IMG/VR virus record: IMGVR_UViG_3300035670_000106 | Span: 1-64,000 of that record | From: a virus | Strand: one strand, 5' to 3' | DNA: 64,000 bases | Part shown: in pieces, positions 1 to 5,327 of the stretch | Layout: the number at the start of each line of letters is the position of its first letter | Numbering within the stretch: the stretch's first letter is position 1 | The notes under the pieces: generated by a model | Told to the model about the DNA's origin: nothing | Database searches by the model: none | What the model saw: only the letters and a program-made list of their open reading frames with translations | Program-made: the position numbers and the translations under genes

Positions 1-120
1 TAAAGGCTTTTTTCTGCAGCTAAGTCCTTGATTTTAAAGGCTTTAGCCTGGCTGAATGATAACGATTCTCATTCTAGCGTTAAACGATTTTGAGAATCAT
101 TCTCATCTGAATAGAAATAA
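1..120. repeat. interoperonic repeat, copy a (cut by window edge)
   Basis: Seen directly: nearly identical to 1378-1490 and 3106-3220. It contains a hairpin unit (stem AAGTCCTT/AAAGGCTT, loop GATTTT, near 22-43), then two 15-bp palindrome-like sites, then the A-rich flank of the leftward terminator at 121-145. The first dozen bases are the tail of another hairpin unit, so the copy continues left of the window. No coding potential is evident. Confidence 0.85.
57..105. promoter_or_regulatory. paired Fur-box-like palindromes, copy a
   Basis: Two sites lie 34 bp apart centre to centre: TGATAACGATTCTCA at 57-71 and TGAGAATCATTCTCA at 91-105. The second is a perfect inverted repeat around its central base. 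Each differs from the known 7-1-7 Fur consensus (TGATAAT-N-ATTATCA) at two of 14 positions. The resemblance is visible in the sequence; binding by host Fur is inference. A structural role as a hairpin is the alternative. Confidence 0.5.
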
Positions 121-145
121 AAAGGCCGGCTATTCGCCGGCCTTT
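121..145 (-). terminator. leftward terminator of operon 152-1074
   Basis: A 10-bp stem (AAAGGCCGGC/GCCGGCCTTT) with loop TATTC. On the minus strand it is followed by a U-rich run, which fits intrinsic termination of the leftward operon. It lies 7 bp past the stop of the last gene. Confidence 0.85.
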
Positions 146-151
146 ACGGTA

Positions 152-319
152 TTAATAAGCATCCTTCGCGTATTCAATTGCCTCTTTGGCAGTTTCAAAA
201 GGTGAAGCTCCTGATTTCCAGTAATCATAATACGCAAAATCAGGCAAATCCTCAGAGAAAAGCCCTATTTCATTAATCAATGCCGTATCAATAAAGCGCA
301 TGAATTCTTCAAAGCTCAT
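152..319 (-). CDS. small acidic hypothetical protein (55 aa)
   Basis: Not recognised. I chose the ATG at 319, giving MSFEEFMRFIDTAL..., because GAGGA lies 8 nt upstream; the longer reading from 370 has no such site and would run deep into the upstream gene. It is the last gene of the first leftward operon. It is acidic and rich in aromatic residues, with no membrane segment or known motif. Its ribosome site lies inside the last codons of the gene at 321-467, so the two are probably translationally linked. The terminator follows at once. Confidence 0.65.
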   Translation of the reverse strand: MSFEEFMRFIDTALINEIGLFSEDLPDFAYYDYWKSGASPFETAKEAIEYAKDAY

Positions 320-320
320 T

Positions 321-467
321 TTAGAATTCCTCAGTATAATATTGCAATTGGATTCCCGGAATAGTGTCATTCTCTTTTCCGTTTTCTAATCCTGCGGATT
401 CGAGAGTTTCAAATTCTGTGAAGTCCTCCCAAGCCATTTCAAAGACTAAGTCATATTCAACAGTCAT
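321..467 (-). CDS. small acidic hypothetical protein (48 aa)
   Basis: Minus-strand reading frame from the ATG at 467 to the TAA at 321, encoding MTVEYDLVFEMAW...YYTEEF. GGAG lies 8 nt before the ATG, and the frame fills the gap between two neighbours exactly: 14 bp after the start-distal gene and one base before the next start. The product is very acidic. No function is recognised. Small acidic early phage proteins often act as inhibitors or DNA mimics, but nothing specific supports that here. Confidence 0.65.
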   Translation of the reverse strand: MTVEYDLVFEMAWEDFTEFETLESAGLENGKENDTIPGIQLQYYTEEF

Positions 468-481
468 TTTCTATTCTCCAA

Positions 482-682
482 TTAGGCATCTCGTAATTCA
501 ATAGTAACTTGAAGCCTGCAAAATACAGATTCTTTCATTTTCCAGTCGGTAATCTGTATTACTTCATTAGGTTCAAATAATCCAGTATTTGCCTTTATCC
601 ATTGCTTTGCTTCATAAATAGATTTGAAATCTATTTCTGCTTTATAAATTACGCCAATTTCTCTATAAATACGAGTCGTCAT
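482..682 (-). CDS. small hypothetical protein (66 aa)
   Basis: Not recognised. It begins MTTRIYREIGVIYKAEIDFK and has AGGA 9 nt before the ATG. It is in line with the genes at 730 and 467 in the first leftward operon. The alternating polar and hydrophobic pattern suggests a small mixed alpha/beta fold. No catalytic motif or membrane segment is visible. Confidence 0.7.
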   Translation of the reverse strand: MTTRIYREIGVIYKAEIDFKSIYEAKQWIKANTGLFEPNEVIQITDWKMKESVFCRLQVTIELRDA

Positions 683-699
683 TTTCTATTATCCTATGT

Positions 700-717
700 G
701 CCGGGCAATTGCCCGGC
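700..717. other. perfect 18-bp palindrome between two genes
   Basis: GCCGGGCAATTGCCCGGC lies between the stop at 730 and the start at 682. No T-run follows on either strand, so it is not a classical terminator. In leftward mRNA it could stabilise the upstream message or tune the downstream genes; as DNA it could be a protein site. Confidence 0.6.
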
Positions 718-729
718 GGTATTAGTTAA

Positions 730-1074
730 TCAAAGAGGCTTTGAATTGGCCAATGCCGTAAAGATTTTGGCCAATGCCGTTTTATTGGCTTTTGCAAGAG
801 ACTCGCATTCGGCCTCGGTAAAGCCGAGAATTGCACCAATTGCATCGGCAACAGCGTCCTTCTTTTGCGGCTTTTCGCCAGTTTTGCTAATATATTCCTT
901 TTTCTGGTAAATGCCCATCCGAGAGAGTTTAGCAACAATAGAGCGAGTAGTTTTTCCGAATTGAACCGCAAACGCTTCAACCGTTTCAGAAGTAGGATTT
1001 GCCAAATAGGCCTTCTCCAATTGGGTAGTCATTTCGTCGGAATAGTTGACGGTTTTAGCAGTAGTGGCAGCCAT
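730..1074 (-). CDS. putative helix-turn-helix protein, paralogue of 4608-4952
   Basis: A 114-residue protein. Residues about 30-57 (ETVEAFAVQFGKTTRSIVAKLSRMGIY) read as a helix-turn-helix with a basic second helix; a conserved KKEYISKTG segment follows, and the C-terminal half is alanine-rich and helical. The same layout and many identical residues occur in the product of 4608-4952, so these are paralogues in different operons. DNA binding is inferred from the motif. It is first in its operon; GGAG lies 8 nt before the ATG, and a TTGCCT-N17-TATAAT promoter lies about 75 bp upstream. Confidence 0.7.
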   Translation of the reverse strand: MAATTAKTVNYSDEMTTQLEKAYLANPTSETVEAFAVQFGKTTRSIVAKLSRMGIYQKKEYISKTGEKPQKKDAVADAIGAILGFTEAECESLAKANKTALAKIFTALANSKPL

Positions 1075-1145
1075 AATAAATTCTCCAATGAGGCGGGTTG
1101 GGTAGTAGGGGTTTCGTTGCCTCAGTTCGTCACCCCATGAAAAGA

Positions 1146-1230
1146 ATTATACGCGCCCAGGGTACGAAAGGCAAGAACAATTTTTCAAAATCTTCAATAT
1201 ATATTTCTATCGTTCCCCAGGTCCTGATAG
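1146..1230 (-). promoter_or_regulatory. leftward promoter with upstream CTATC/GATAG element
   Basis: On the minus strand: -35 TTGCCT (1169-1174), 17-bp spacer, -10 TATAAT (1146-1151). An inverted-repeat-like element runs from CTATCG at 1207 to CTGATAG at 1230 with CCAGG in its middle, 32 bp upstream of the -35. The same element lies at the same distance from the three other leftward promoters. Activator or UP-type function is inference. Confidence 0.75.
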
Positions 1231-1281
1231 TTTCAGCCTATCGTCGAATCACATCGGCCAGGTTTTGTCAATTAATTTTAA

Positions 1282-1305
1282 CTATCGCAAGCCAGGACAT
1301 GATAG
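1282..1305. repeat. extra CTATC/GATAG element
   Basis: A 24-bp element with CTATCG at its left end and TGATAG at its right, sharing an internal CCAGG with the promoter-linked copies. It is not at promoter distance from any recognised -35 and is followed by A5T5. A diverged relative lies at 4430-4455. Confidence 0.5.
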
Positions 1306-1356
1306 AAAAATTTTTCTATTTACTTTTCGGCAGCAGCCGGGTACGCTAGCGGCGCC

Positions 1357-1490
1357 TAAGTCCTTGATTTTAAAGGCTTTTTTCTGCAGCTAAGTCCTTG
1401 ATTTTAAAGGCTTTAGCCTGGCTGAATGATAACGATTCTCATTCTAGCGTTAAACGATTTTGAGAATCATTCTCATCTGAATAGAAATAA
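1357..1490. repeat. interoperonic repeat, copy b
   Basis: Two tandem hairpin units (AAGTCCTT, GATTTT loop, AAAGGCTT) start near 1358 and 1392. The first is followed by six T on the plus strand, so it could terminate rightward transcripts. The unit then carries the paired palindromes and the flank of the terminator at 1489. It is nearly identical to copies a and c. Confidence 0.85.
1427..1475. promoter_or_regulatory. paired Fur-box-like palindromes, copy b
   Basis: TGATAACGATTCTCA at 1427-1441 and TGAGAATCATTCTCA at 1461-1475, identical in sequence and spacing to copies a and c. Confidence 0.5.
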
Positions 1491-1510
1491 AAAGGCCTAT
1501 TCGGCCTTTT
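1489..1510. terminator. bidirectional terminator of operon 1525-2754
   Basis: An AAAAGGCC/GGCCTTTT stem with loop TATTC. A-run on the left and T-run on the right let it work on both strands. It lies 14 bp beyond the stop of the exonuclease gene. Confidence 0.85.
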
Positions 1511-1524
1511 AATTTTGCTTTTAA

Positions 1525-2220
1525 TTAAGCGGGTTTATACAAATCACGCATTACCCATTCTTTCCAATTAAACGCTTTATTAGTCTTTTCTTTCCAATTA
1601 CGTTTATTGACAATTGCAATAAGAATTGGCAATTCAAAATAAATAGCATCTTCTAATGCGGTATGGGGTTCCAATTCATTATTGCCAGTTACAAAGTGGG
1701 CCATTACTTCAGCTTTCGTCTGCATTACAATGTTTCCTGATTCGGTTTTATTGCCAAAATAATGGTTTTGCATTGCAAAAGCCAAATAACTTTTAGTATT
1801 GCAAAACGTATTAACTGCGGTATGCCAGAGGCAAAACTTTTCAGAAAAGATAGTCAAATCAATACCGCTATTTTGACATTTTCCAAAATCAAACGCCAAA
1901 TTATACGCAGTCAAAACCGGATTAAACTTCGCATTAGCTTTTTCAAGCCAGCGATTAATTGCATTAGCAGAAGCAATCATTCGCTGACCGCTTATAATCA
2001 TTTCATTATATTTAGCTTTCTTTTCAATTGCAGCATCTTTTGACCAGTATTCATTCCGAGAATCCCAAAACAATTCGTCATTCATAAAGTCTTTTACAAT
2101 AATAGCGCATTGCGAATGAATAACGCCTTTCTTATCTACAACAATTGCAGCAAAGTCAAAAACTTTATTGCTTTTCGTAGTTTCAGTGTCAATAATAAGG
2201 AAGAATTGTTTTTTAGCCAT
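1525..2220 (-). CDS. DnaQ-like DEDDh 3'-5' exonuclease
   Basis: A 231-residue protein with the exonuclease triad of the DnaQ/RNase T superfamily. Motif I is DTETT (D11, E13), motif II is AYNLAFDFGKC near residue 105-115, and motif III is HTALED near 190, which gives the H-x4-D of the DEDDh branch. Such enzymes bind two metal ions and remove nucleotides from 3' ends of DNA or RNA. Length fits a stand-alone exonuclease. No polymerase gene is in the window, so proofreading, host nucleic-acid turnover or RNA trimming are all open. AAGG lies about 9 nt before the ATG. It is second in its operon after the HAD phosphatase. Confidence 0.85.
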   Translation of the reverse strand: MAKKQFFLIIDTETTKSNKVFDFAAIVVDKKGVIHSQCAIIVKDFMNDELFWDSRNEYWSKDAAIEKKAKYNEMIISGQRMIASANAINRWLEKANAKFNPVLTAYNLAFDFGKCQNSGIDLTIFSEKFCLWHTAVNTFCNTKSYLAFAMQNHYFGNKTESGNIVMQTKAEVMAHFVTGNNELEPHTALEDAIYFELPILIAIVNKRNWKEKTNKAFNWKEWVMRDLYKPA

Positions 2221-2280
2221 TTTGTATTGCCTTTCGATTAAAAGTTTATTACCGGAATAAAGGCCCGGAATATCGGCCTA

Positions 2281-2754
2281 TCAATGCCCTTGTTTAGAAG
2301 GAACGTATACACCGCGAATATTAAAATAATCGCAAACCGCTTTTAAATAACTTGTATTATCCTCATAGAATACCGCGTTATTCCAAGCATTACGAAAGTT
2401 CTTAAGATTAAAAAACTTTTTCAATCCGTTAATCTTCAGAATACCGCCAGAAATAGAAGAACCCTCTTTTCTGCTGATGATATGATTGGGCATTCCTAGT
2501 TTGTCAATAATGAATCGCAAATCTTCTTCTCGAATAATTCTAGCAGTTGCAATAATAACATAACATTCAGGATCATTCAAATCAGCCTTATATTGCTCTG
2601 CCATTGGCAAAAGCGAATCAGAATATGCTTTATGCTCATTAGCACGCCAATAATCCAGATCAATTTTAGTACCGCATTCCAGAGTACGATAGCGGTGAAG
2701 GCTATCAACAATAGTACCATCCATATCATAAATTGCAATTCGTTTAATAGCCAT
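2281..2754 (-). CDS. HAD-family phosphatase
   Basis: A 157-residue protein with HAD motif I DMDGT (D10, D12), motif II in IIATAR, a lysine in SRKEGSS and the acidic motif FYEDN near residue 130. The family removes phosphate via an aspartyl intermediate; phage relatives include the 3'-phosphatase half of T4 Pnk and nucleotidases, so a nucleotide or DNA-end substrate is likely but not shown. The ATG at 2754 is chosen because GGAG lies 8 nt upstream, and the in-frame ATG at 2790 overlaps the promoter -10 box and cannot be on the mRNA. First gene of its operon. Confidence 0.8.
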   Translation of the reverse strand: MAIKRIAIYDMDGTIVDSLHRYRTLECGTKIDLDYWRANEHKAYSDSLLPMAEQYKADLNDPECYVIIATARIIREEDLRFIIDKLGMPNHIISRKEGSSISGGILKINGLKKFFNLKNFRNAWNNAVFYEDNTSYLKAVCDYFNIRGVYVPSKQGH

Positions 2755-2788
2755 TTCATTTACTCCATAACGTGTTTCAGTGAGAGTC

Positions 2789-2873
2789 ATTATACAGCAT
2801 GGCAGCCAGGATGCAAGAAAAATTTACATCTTTTTTCATTGTATGTTTCTATCGTTCTTCCAGGTCCTGATAG
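2789..2873 (-). promoter_or_regulatory. leftward promoter module, copy 2
   Basis: Minus strand: TTGCAT (2811-2816), 16-bp spacer, TATAAT (2789-2794). The CTATCG...CTGATAG element is at 2849-2873, 32 bp upstream of the -35. The leader ending ...GGAGTAAATGAA before the ATG is shared with the modules at 4200 and 5293. Confidence 0.8.
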
Positions 2874-2931
2874 TTTCAGCCTATGAGCTGGCCCATAAAA
2901 AACGCTAGCCATCAATAGTACAAAATAACTA

Positions 2932-2960
2932 TTGACAAGTAATGGATTGGAGAGTATAAT
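2932..2960 (+). promoter_or_regulatory. near-consensus rightward promoter without a gene
   Basis: TTGACA (2932-2937), exactly 17 bp, TATAAT (2955-2960): a full sigma70 consensus match. The expected start near 2967 is just before a Fur-like site. No open frame follows; the first plausible stop signal is the hairpin plus T6 at 3087-3112, so the product would be an RNA of about 145 nt. Confidence 0.8.
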
Positions 2961-2966
2961 TTTGGC

Positions 2967-3112
2967 GCCTCCAATTGATAACCGTTCTCATTTTGCCCCT
3001 ACCACACCAGCCAGGTTTTGTCAACAGAATAAAAATAAAAATATTTGTTGCATATTACCCGCTACGCGGGTACGCTTTGCGGCGCTAAGTCCTTGATTTT
3101 AAAGGCTTTTTT
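2967..3112 (+). ncRNA. putative short rightward RNA
   Basis: Predicted only from a consensus promoter upstream and an intrinsic-terminator-like hairpin downstream. The interval contains a perfect 7-bp hairpin (3056-3072) and no usable reading frame. If the first hairpin is leaky, transcription would continue to the terminator at 3217-3241. A second, similar unit lies at about 4412-4532. Confidence 0.45.
2976..2990. promoter_or_regulatory. single Fur-like site after the rightward promoter
   Basis: TGATAACCGTTCTCA matches the 7-1-7 Fur pattern at 11 of 14 positions. It lies about 9-23 bases after the expected start of the rightward transcript, a position where a bound repressor would block it. 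Binding is inference. Confidence 0.4.
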
Positions 3113-3220
3113 CCGCAGCTAAGTCCTTGATTCTAAAGGCTTTAGCCTGGCTGAATGATAACGATTCTCATTCTAGCGTTAAACGATTTTGAGAATCATT
3201 CTCATCTGAATAGAAATAAA
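3085..3220. repeat. interoperonic repeat, copy c
   Basis: Tandem hairpin units near 3087 and 3119, the first with T6 after it, then the paired palindromes and the terminator flank. It differs from copies a and b at only a few positions. Confidence 0.85.
3156..3204. promoter_or_regulatory. paired Fur-box-like palindromes, copy c
   Basis: TGATAACGATTCTCA at 3156-3170 and TGAGAATCATTCTCA at 3190-3204, same spacing as the other copies. Confidence 0.5.
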
Positions 3221-3241
3221 AAGGCCTATTCGGCCTTTTTT
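3217..3241. terminator. bidirectional terminator of operon 3240-4200
   Basis: AAAAGGCC/GGCCTTTT stem, loop TATTC, with A-run left and T-run right. It overlaps the stop codon of the protease gene and would also end rightward transcripts from the 2932 promoter. Confidence 0.85.
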
Positions 3242-3572
3242 AATAAACCTGAGCATTAAAATCGTATTTTGTAATTGCTAAGTATTTTTCTCTATAATAT
3301 TGAAAAAACCTTGTATTATGATTGAATGGCAAATCAAGAGTGTCCTGATAGTAGTGTACCAATTCATGCGCTAATGTATGTTTTATATCTTCCAGGGAAT
3401 CAAACCAATTCAAATAGATTGTAATTTCATTATCAAAGTAATCTGCCATGTGCAAAGTGTGCAGTCTTTTTTGTCTAATAGTAATATCGGACAAATCTAG
3501 TTTATTATCAAATAGCTCATAATTAATGTATTCGAGCATACTATACAGAAAAGAATCAGCTACTTTTTTCAT
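3240..3572 (-). CDS. small HExxH zinc metalloprotease (SprT-like)
   Basis: A 110-residue protein with the zinc protease signature HELVH (H69, E70, H73) in a helix (KHTLAHELVHYYQ), followed by a PFNHNTRFF segment whose histidine could be the third ligand. This resembles the minimal catalytic domain of SprT/Spartan-type proteins; a role in cutting host proteins or DNA-protein crosslinks is inference. The ATG at 3572 is preferred over a GTG at 3581 because GGTGG lies 5 nt before it. Its start overlaps the stop of the membrane peptide gene at 3569-3649 (ATGA), so it should be translationally coupled. Last gene of the operon. Confidence 0.75.
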   Translation of the reverse strand: MKKVADSFLYSMLEYINYELFDNKLDLSDITIRQKRLHTLHMADYFDNEITIYLNWFDSLEDIKHTLAHELVHYYQDTLDLPFNHNTRFFQYYREKYLAITKYDFNAQVY

Positions 3573-3649
3573 CTCGTCCACCAGTCAATTAATACAAGTG
3601 TAATAATTACAATACCGCAAATAATACCGAGTTCATGTGCGTATAACAT
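3569..3649 (-). CDS. 26-residue single-pass membrane peptide
   Basis: ATG at 3649 to TGA at 3569-3571, encoding MLYAHELGIICGIVIITLVL then IDWWTR. About 15 hydrophobic residues followed by an aromatic/basic end are typical of a one-pass membrane peptide. It overlaps the end of 3633-3845 by 17 nt in another frame and shares ATGA with the protease start. A GGA lies just before the ATG. The overlap chain supports translation, but length alone makes it tentative. Unknown role. Confidence 0.5.
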   Translation of the reverse strand: MLYAHELGIICGIVIITLVLIDWWTR

Positions 3650-3845
3650 AATTCCAAATTCCAATAATGTTAGCAACAAAAAATGTAAGATTCAAAAGTA
3701 AAAGAGGATTATCTTTTACTTTAATTGCAACGTAAAGCCAAGCACCAGAACCAATTAAAAAGAATATATAACCAATTCCAGCAAAAGTCATTGCAACAAG
3801 AAAAGAGCCTATAATGCTTGCAATTGTCCCAATCCACTTCATCAT
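3633..3845 (-). CDS. small integral membrane protein (70 aa)
   Basis: A hydrophobic protein with three probable transmembrane helices: residues about 6-22, 24-42 and 49-65. A short basic loop (KVKDN) separates the second and third. It starts inside an ATGA overlap with 3842-3973. No family is recognised. Position between small soluble proteins and a membrane peptide suggests a host-envelope role, but nothing more can be said. Confidence 0.7.
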   Translation of the reverse strand: MMKWIGTIASIIGSFLVAMTFAGIGYIFFLIGSGAWLYVAIKVKDNPLLLLNLTFFVANIIGIWNYVIRT

Positions 3846-3973
3846 TTTTTAATCCAATTCAAAAAAGCCGTTACAATAACTTCTAAAGTTGATATTTTAC
3901 GCCTTTTTTCAAAGGTTTGCAAGTACATTTTATAATTATCTAACGCTTTAATCTGTTTCACAGTGTAACTCAT
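3842..3973 (-). CDS. small basic hypothetical protein (43 aa)
   Basis: ATG at 3973 to TGA at 3842, beginning MSYTVKQIKALDNYKMYLQT. The leader before it (CGTTATGAAGTAAATGAA) is the same as before 2754, 4200 and 5293, with GAAG in place of GGAG. It ends in an ATGA overlap with the membrane protein gene. The product is lysine-rich and helical. Function unknown. Confidence 0.65.
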   Translation of the reverse strand: MSYTVKQIKALDNYKMYLQTFEKRRKISTLEVIVTAFLNWIKK

Positions 3974-4017
3974 TTCATTTACTTCATAACGTGTTAAAAT
4001 AATTATATGTTTTATAA

Positions 4018-4200
4018 TTATTTTTTAGATACCTGTTCAATAATTACATTAAGATCAGCATATCCTTCAGAAACTTTATTATATGCTTCTTCCGTATTAG
4101 AGGCCTCTACACGAATATTATAATATTCGTATTTGCTGAAACCATTACAGGAGAAGTCGGAAGGAACCGGAAAACCTACACGAGCCACAAATTCAAACAT
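4018..4200 (-). CDS. small hypothetical protein (60 aa)
   Basis: First gene of the third leftward operon, beginning MFEFVARVGFPVPSDFSCNG. The ATG at 4200 has GGAG 8 nt upstream. A longer frame from 4236 starts inside the -10 box of the promoter and is therefore rejected. The pattern (short beta strand, then a helix with TEEAYNKVSEGY) is compatible with a small alpha/beta fold. No recognised function. Confidence 0.7.
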   Translation of the reverse strand: MFEFVARVGFPVPSDFSCNGFSKYEYYNIRVEASNTEEAYNKVSEGYADLNVIIEQVSKK

Positions 4201-4234
4201 TTCATTTACTCCATAACGTGTTTCCATGTAAGTC

Positions 4235-4318
4235 ATTATATAGCATGGCAGCCAGGATGCAAGAAAAATTTACATCTTTTTTCATTGTATGTTTCTATCG
4301 TTCTCCAGGCCCTGATAG
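4235..4318 (-). promoter_or_regulatory. leftward promoter module, copy 3
   Basis: Minus strand: TTGCAT (4257-4262), 16-bp spacer, TATAAT (4235-4240). The CTATCG...CTGATAG element is at 4295-4318, 32 bp upstream of the -35. Confidence 0.8.
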
Positions 4319-4376
4319 TTTCAGCCTATGAGCTGACCTATAAAAAACGCTCGCCGTCAATAGTACAAAATAACTA

Positions 4377-4405
4377 TTGACAAGTAATGGATTGGAGAGT
4401 ATAAT
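4377..4405 (+). promoter_or_regulatory. second near-consensus rightward promoter without a gene
   Basis: TTGACA (4377-4382), 17 bp, TATAAT (4400-4405), with spacer identical to the copy at 2932. Transcription from about 4412 meets a hairpin unit followed by T6 ending near 4532, giving an RNA of about 120 nt with no coding frame. Confidence 0.8.
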
Positions 4406-4504
4406 TTTGGCGCCTCCAATAGGGACAGACTATCGCCCCCCTAATCAGACGATAGAAAAATTTATAATTGACGGGTAAATCAAAGGCAGGTACGCTACGC
4501 GGCG

Positions 4505-4560
4505 CTAAGTGTTTGATTCTAAAGGCTTTTTTCTAAGCCTAAGTCCTTGATTCTAAAGGC
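4505..4560. repeat. interoperonic repeat, partial copy d
   Basis: Two tandem hairpin units near 4507 (a weaker AAGTGTTT variant followed by T6) and 4541. The segment with paired palindromes is missing and is replaced by a different terminator. Confidence 0.75.
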
Positions 4561-4569
4561 AAAAAGCCT

Positions 4570-4601
4570 GGCACGGTTCCTGCTTTCACAAGAACCATGC
4601 C
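4570..4601 (-). terminator. leftward terminator of operon 4608-5293
   Basis: On the minus strand GGCATGGTTC pairs with GAACCGTGCC. The one non-Watson-Crick position is a G-U pair in this orientation but a mismatch in the other, which indicates a leftward RNA. AGGC then TTTTT follows. Confidence 0.65.
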
Positions 4602-4607
4602 ATTCAA

Positions 4608-4952
4608 TTACAGAACCAAATTATCCGAATTCAATTTAGATTCTTTTACACAATCAAGAATCTTATTCAATGCCGTTTTATTGGCTTTGCTAATACTCTC
4701 AATTTCAGCTTCCGTAAATCCCAAAAGCATTCCGATTTGATCCGCAATTGCATCCTTTTTAATAGGGGCATTCCCAGTTTTACTAATGTATTCCTTCTTC
4801 TTATATACACCGCTTCTACTCAATTTTGCAACAATAGAGCGAGTAGTTTTAGAAAAGATATTAGCCAAATCTTCTACGCTAGTTCCATTCTGATATTGTT
4901 CGATCAGAGAAGCAGTCATTTCTTCAGTGTAGTTTACAGTTTTTTCAGCCAT
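4608..4952 (-). CDS. putative helix-turn-helix protein, paralogue of 730-1074
   Basis: A 114-residue protein. The stretch SVEDLANIFSKTTRSIVAKL reads as a helix-turn-helix, and KKEYISKTG follows as in its paralogue. N-termini also match (KTVNY then E-M-T). The acidic C-terminal tail differs. The ATG at 4952 is chosen because AAAGGAA lies 7 nt upstream. It is the last gene of the fourth leftward operon. DNA binding, perhaps to the repeated operator-like sites between the operons, is inference. Confidence 0.7.
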   Translation of the reverse strand: MAEKTVNYTEEMTASLIEQYQNGTSVEDLANIFSKTTRSIVAKLSRSGVYKKKEYISKTGNAPIKKDAIADQIGMLLGFTEAEIESISKANKTALNKILDCVKESKLNSDNLVL

Positions 4953-4967
4953 TTTAATTCCTTTCAA

Positions 4968-5135
4968 TTACAGAACAAAAGAGATAACAACTTTAATGAA
5001 GTAGGTAAACCGATTGCTATTATCCTTGAAGTATTCTGATTCTTTTGCATTCAGTGCTTCTTCAAAAGAATCATAATCCTGAATAACGGATTCAGTATAC
5101 CCGTCAAATTTAATTACTTCAAAGCGTTTTTCCAT
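4968..5135 (-). CDS. small hypothetical protein (55 aa)
   Basis: Begins MEKRFEVIKFDGYTESVIQD. The ATG at 5135 has AAGGA 8 nt upstream; the TTG at 5150 that would add five residues lies over the upstream stop. The sequence resembles small phage proteins in which a strand is followed by a DSFEEALNAKE helix, but no family is named. Second gene of its operon. Confidence 0.65.
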   Translation of the reverse strand: MEKRFEVIKFDGYTESVIQDYDSFEEALNAKESEYFKDNSNRFTYFIKVVISFVL

Positions 5136-5146
5136 TTCATTTCCTT

Positions 5147-5293
5147 TCAATCATATTGAATATCAATAATCGTATTGTTTCGCGTAATTACATAACAACA
5201 AACGCGACCAAAAGTAACCATATACACACCATTACCACGAAATGAAATGTTAATCATTTCATTCGGAAATTTAGCTTTAATCAACTCAGTCAT
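5147..5293 (-). CDS. small hypothetical protein (48 aa)
   Basis: Begins MTELIKAKFPNEMINISFRG and is predicted mostly beta. The ATG at 5293 follows GGAG by 8 nt; the upstream in-frame ATG at 5329 overlaps the -10 box. First gene of the fourth leftward operon. Unknown function. Confidence 0.65.
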   Translation of the reverse strand: MTELIKAKFPNEMINISFRGNGVYMVTFGRVCCYVITRNNTIIDIQYD

Positions 5294-5327
5294 TTCATTT
5301 ACTCCATAACGTGTTTCCATGTAAGTC

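Larger units (their letters stand above)
1075..1524. other. 450-bp interoperonic block
   Basis: No gene is supported. From left to right it holds the leader and leftward promoter of operon 152-1074, two CTATC/GATAG elements (1207-1230, 1282-1305), tandem hairpin units with paired Fur-like sites (1357-1490), and the terminator of the next operon. Rightward frames across it cross all of these repeats and are treated as noise. Confidence 0.75.
2755..3239. other. 485-bp interoperonic block with divergent promoters
   Basis: No protein gene is supported. In order: leftward leader and promoter, CTATC/GATAG element, rightward promoter (2932-2960), Fur-like site (2976-2990), a GCCAGGTTTTGTCAA segment shared with the 1075-1524 block, a TACCCGC/GCGGGTA hairpin at 3056-3072, two tandem hairpins, paired Fur-like sites and a bidirectional terminator. 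Confidence 0.8.
4201..4607. other. 407-bp interoperonic block with divergent promoters
   Basis: No gene is supported. Same layout as 2755-3239: leftward promoter module, rightward promoter (4377-4405), a diverged CTATC/GATAG element (4430-4455), hairpin units near 4507 and 4541 and a terminator. The paired Fur-like sites are absent from this copy. Confidence 0.75.

Noticed and set aside
1098-1349. 83-codon rightward frame across an interoperonic block
   Set aside because: It runs over the leftward promoter and two repeated elements and shows no start signal or protein-like composition.
1-4600. CRISPR-like reading of the repeated units
   Set aside because: Units are paired hairpins and long cassette copies separated by genes, with no regular spacers and no cas genes.
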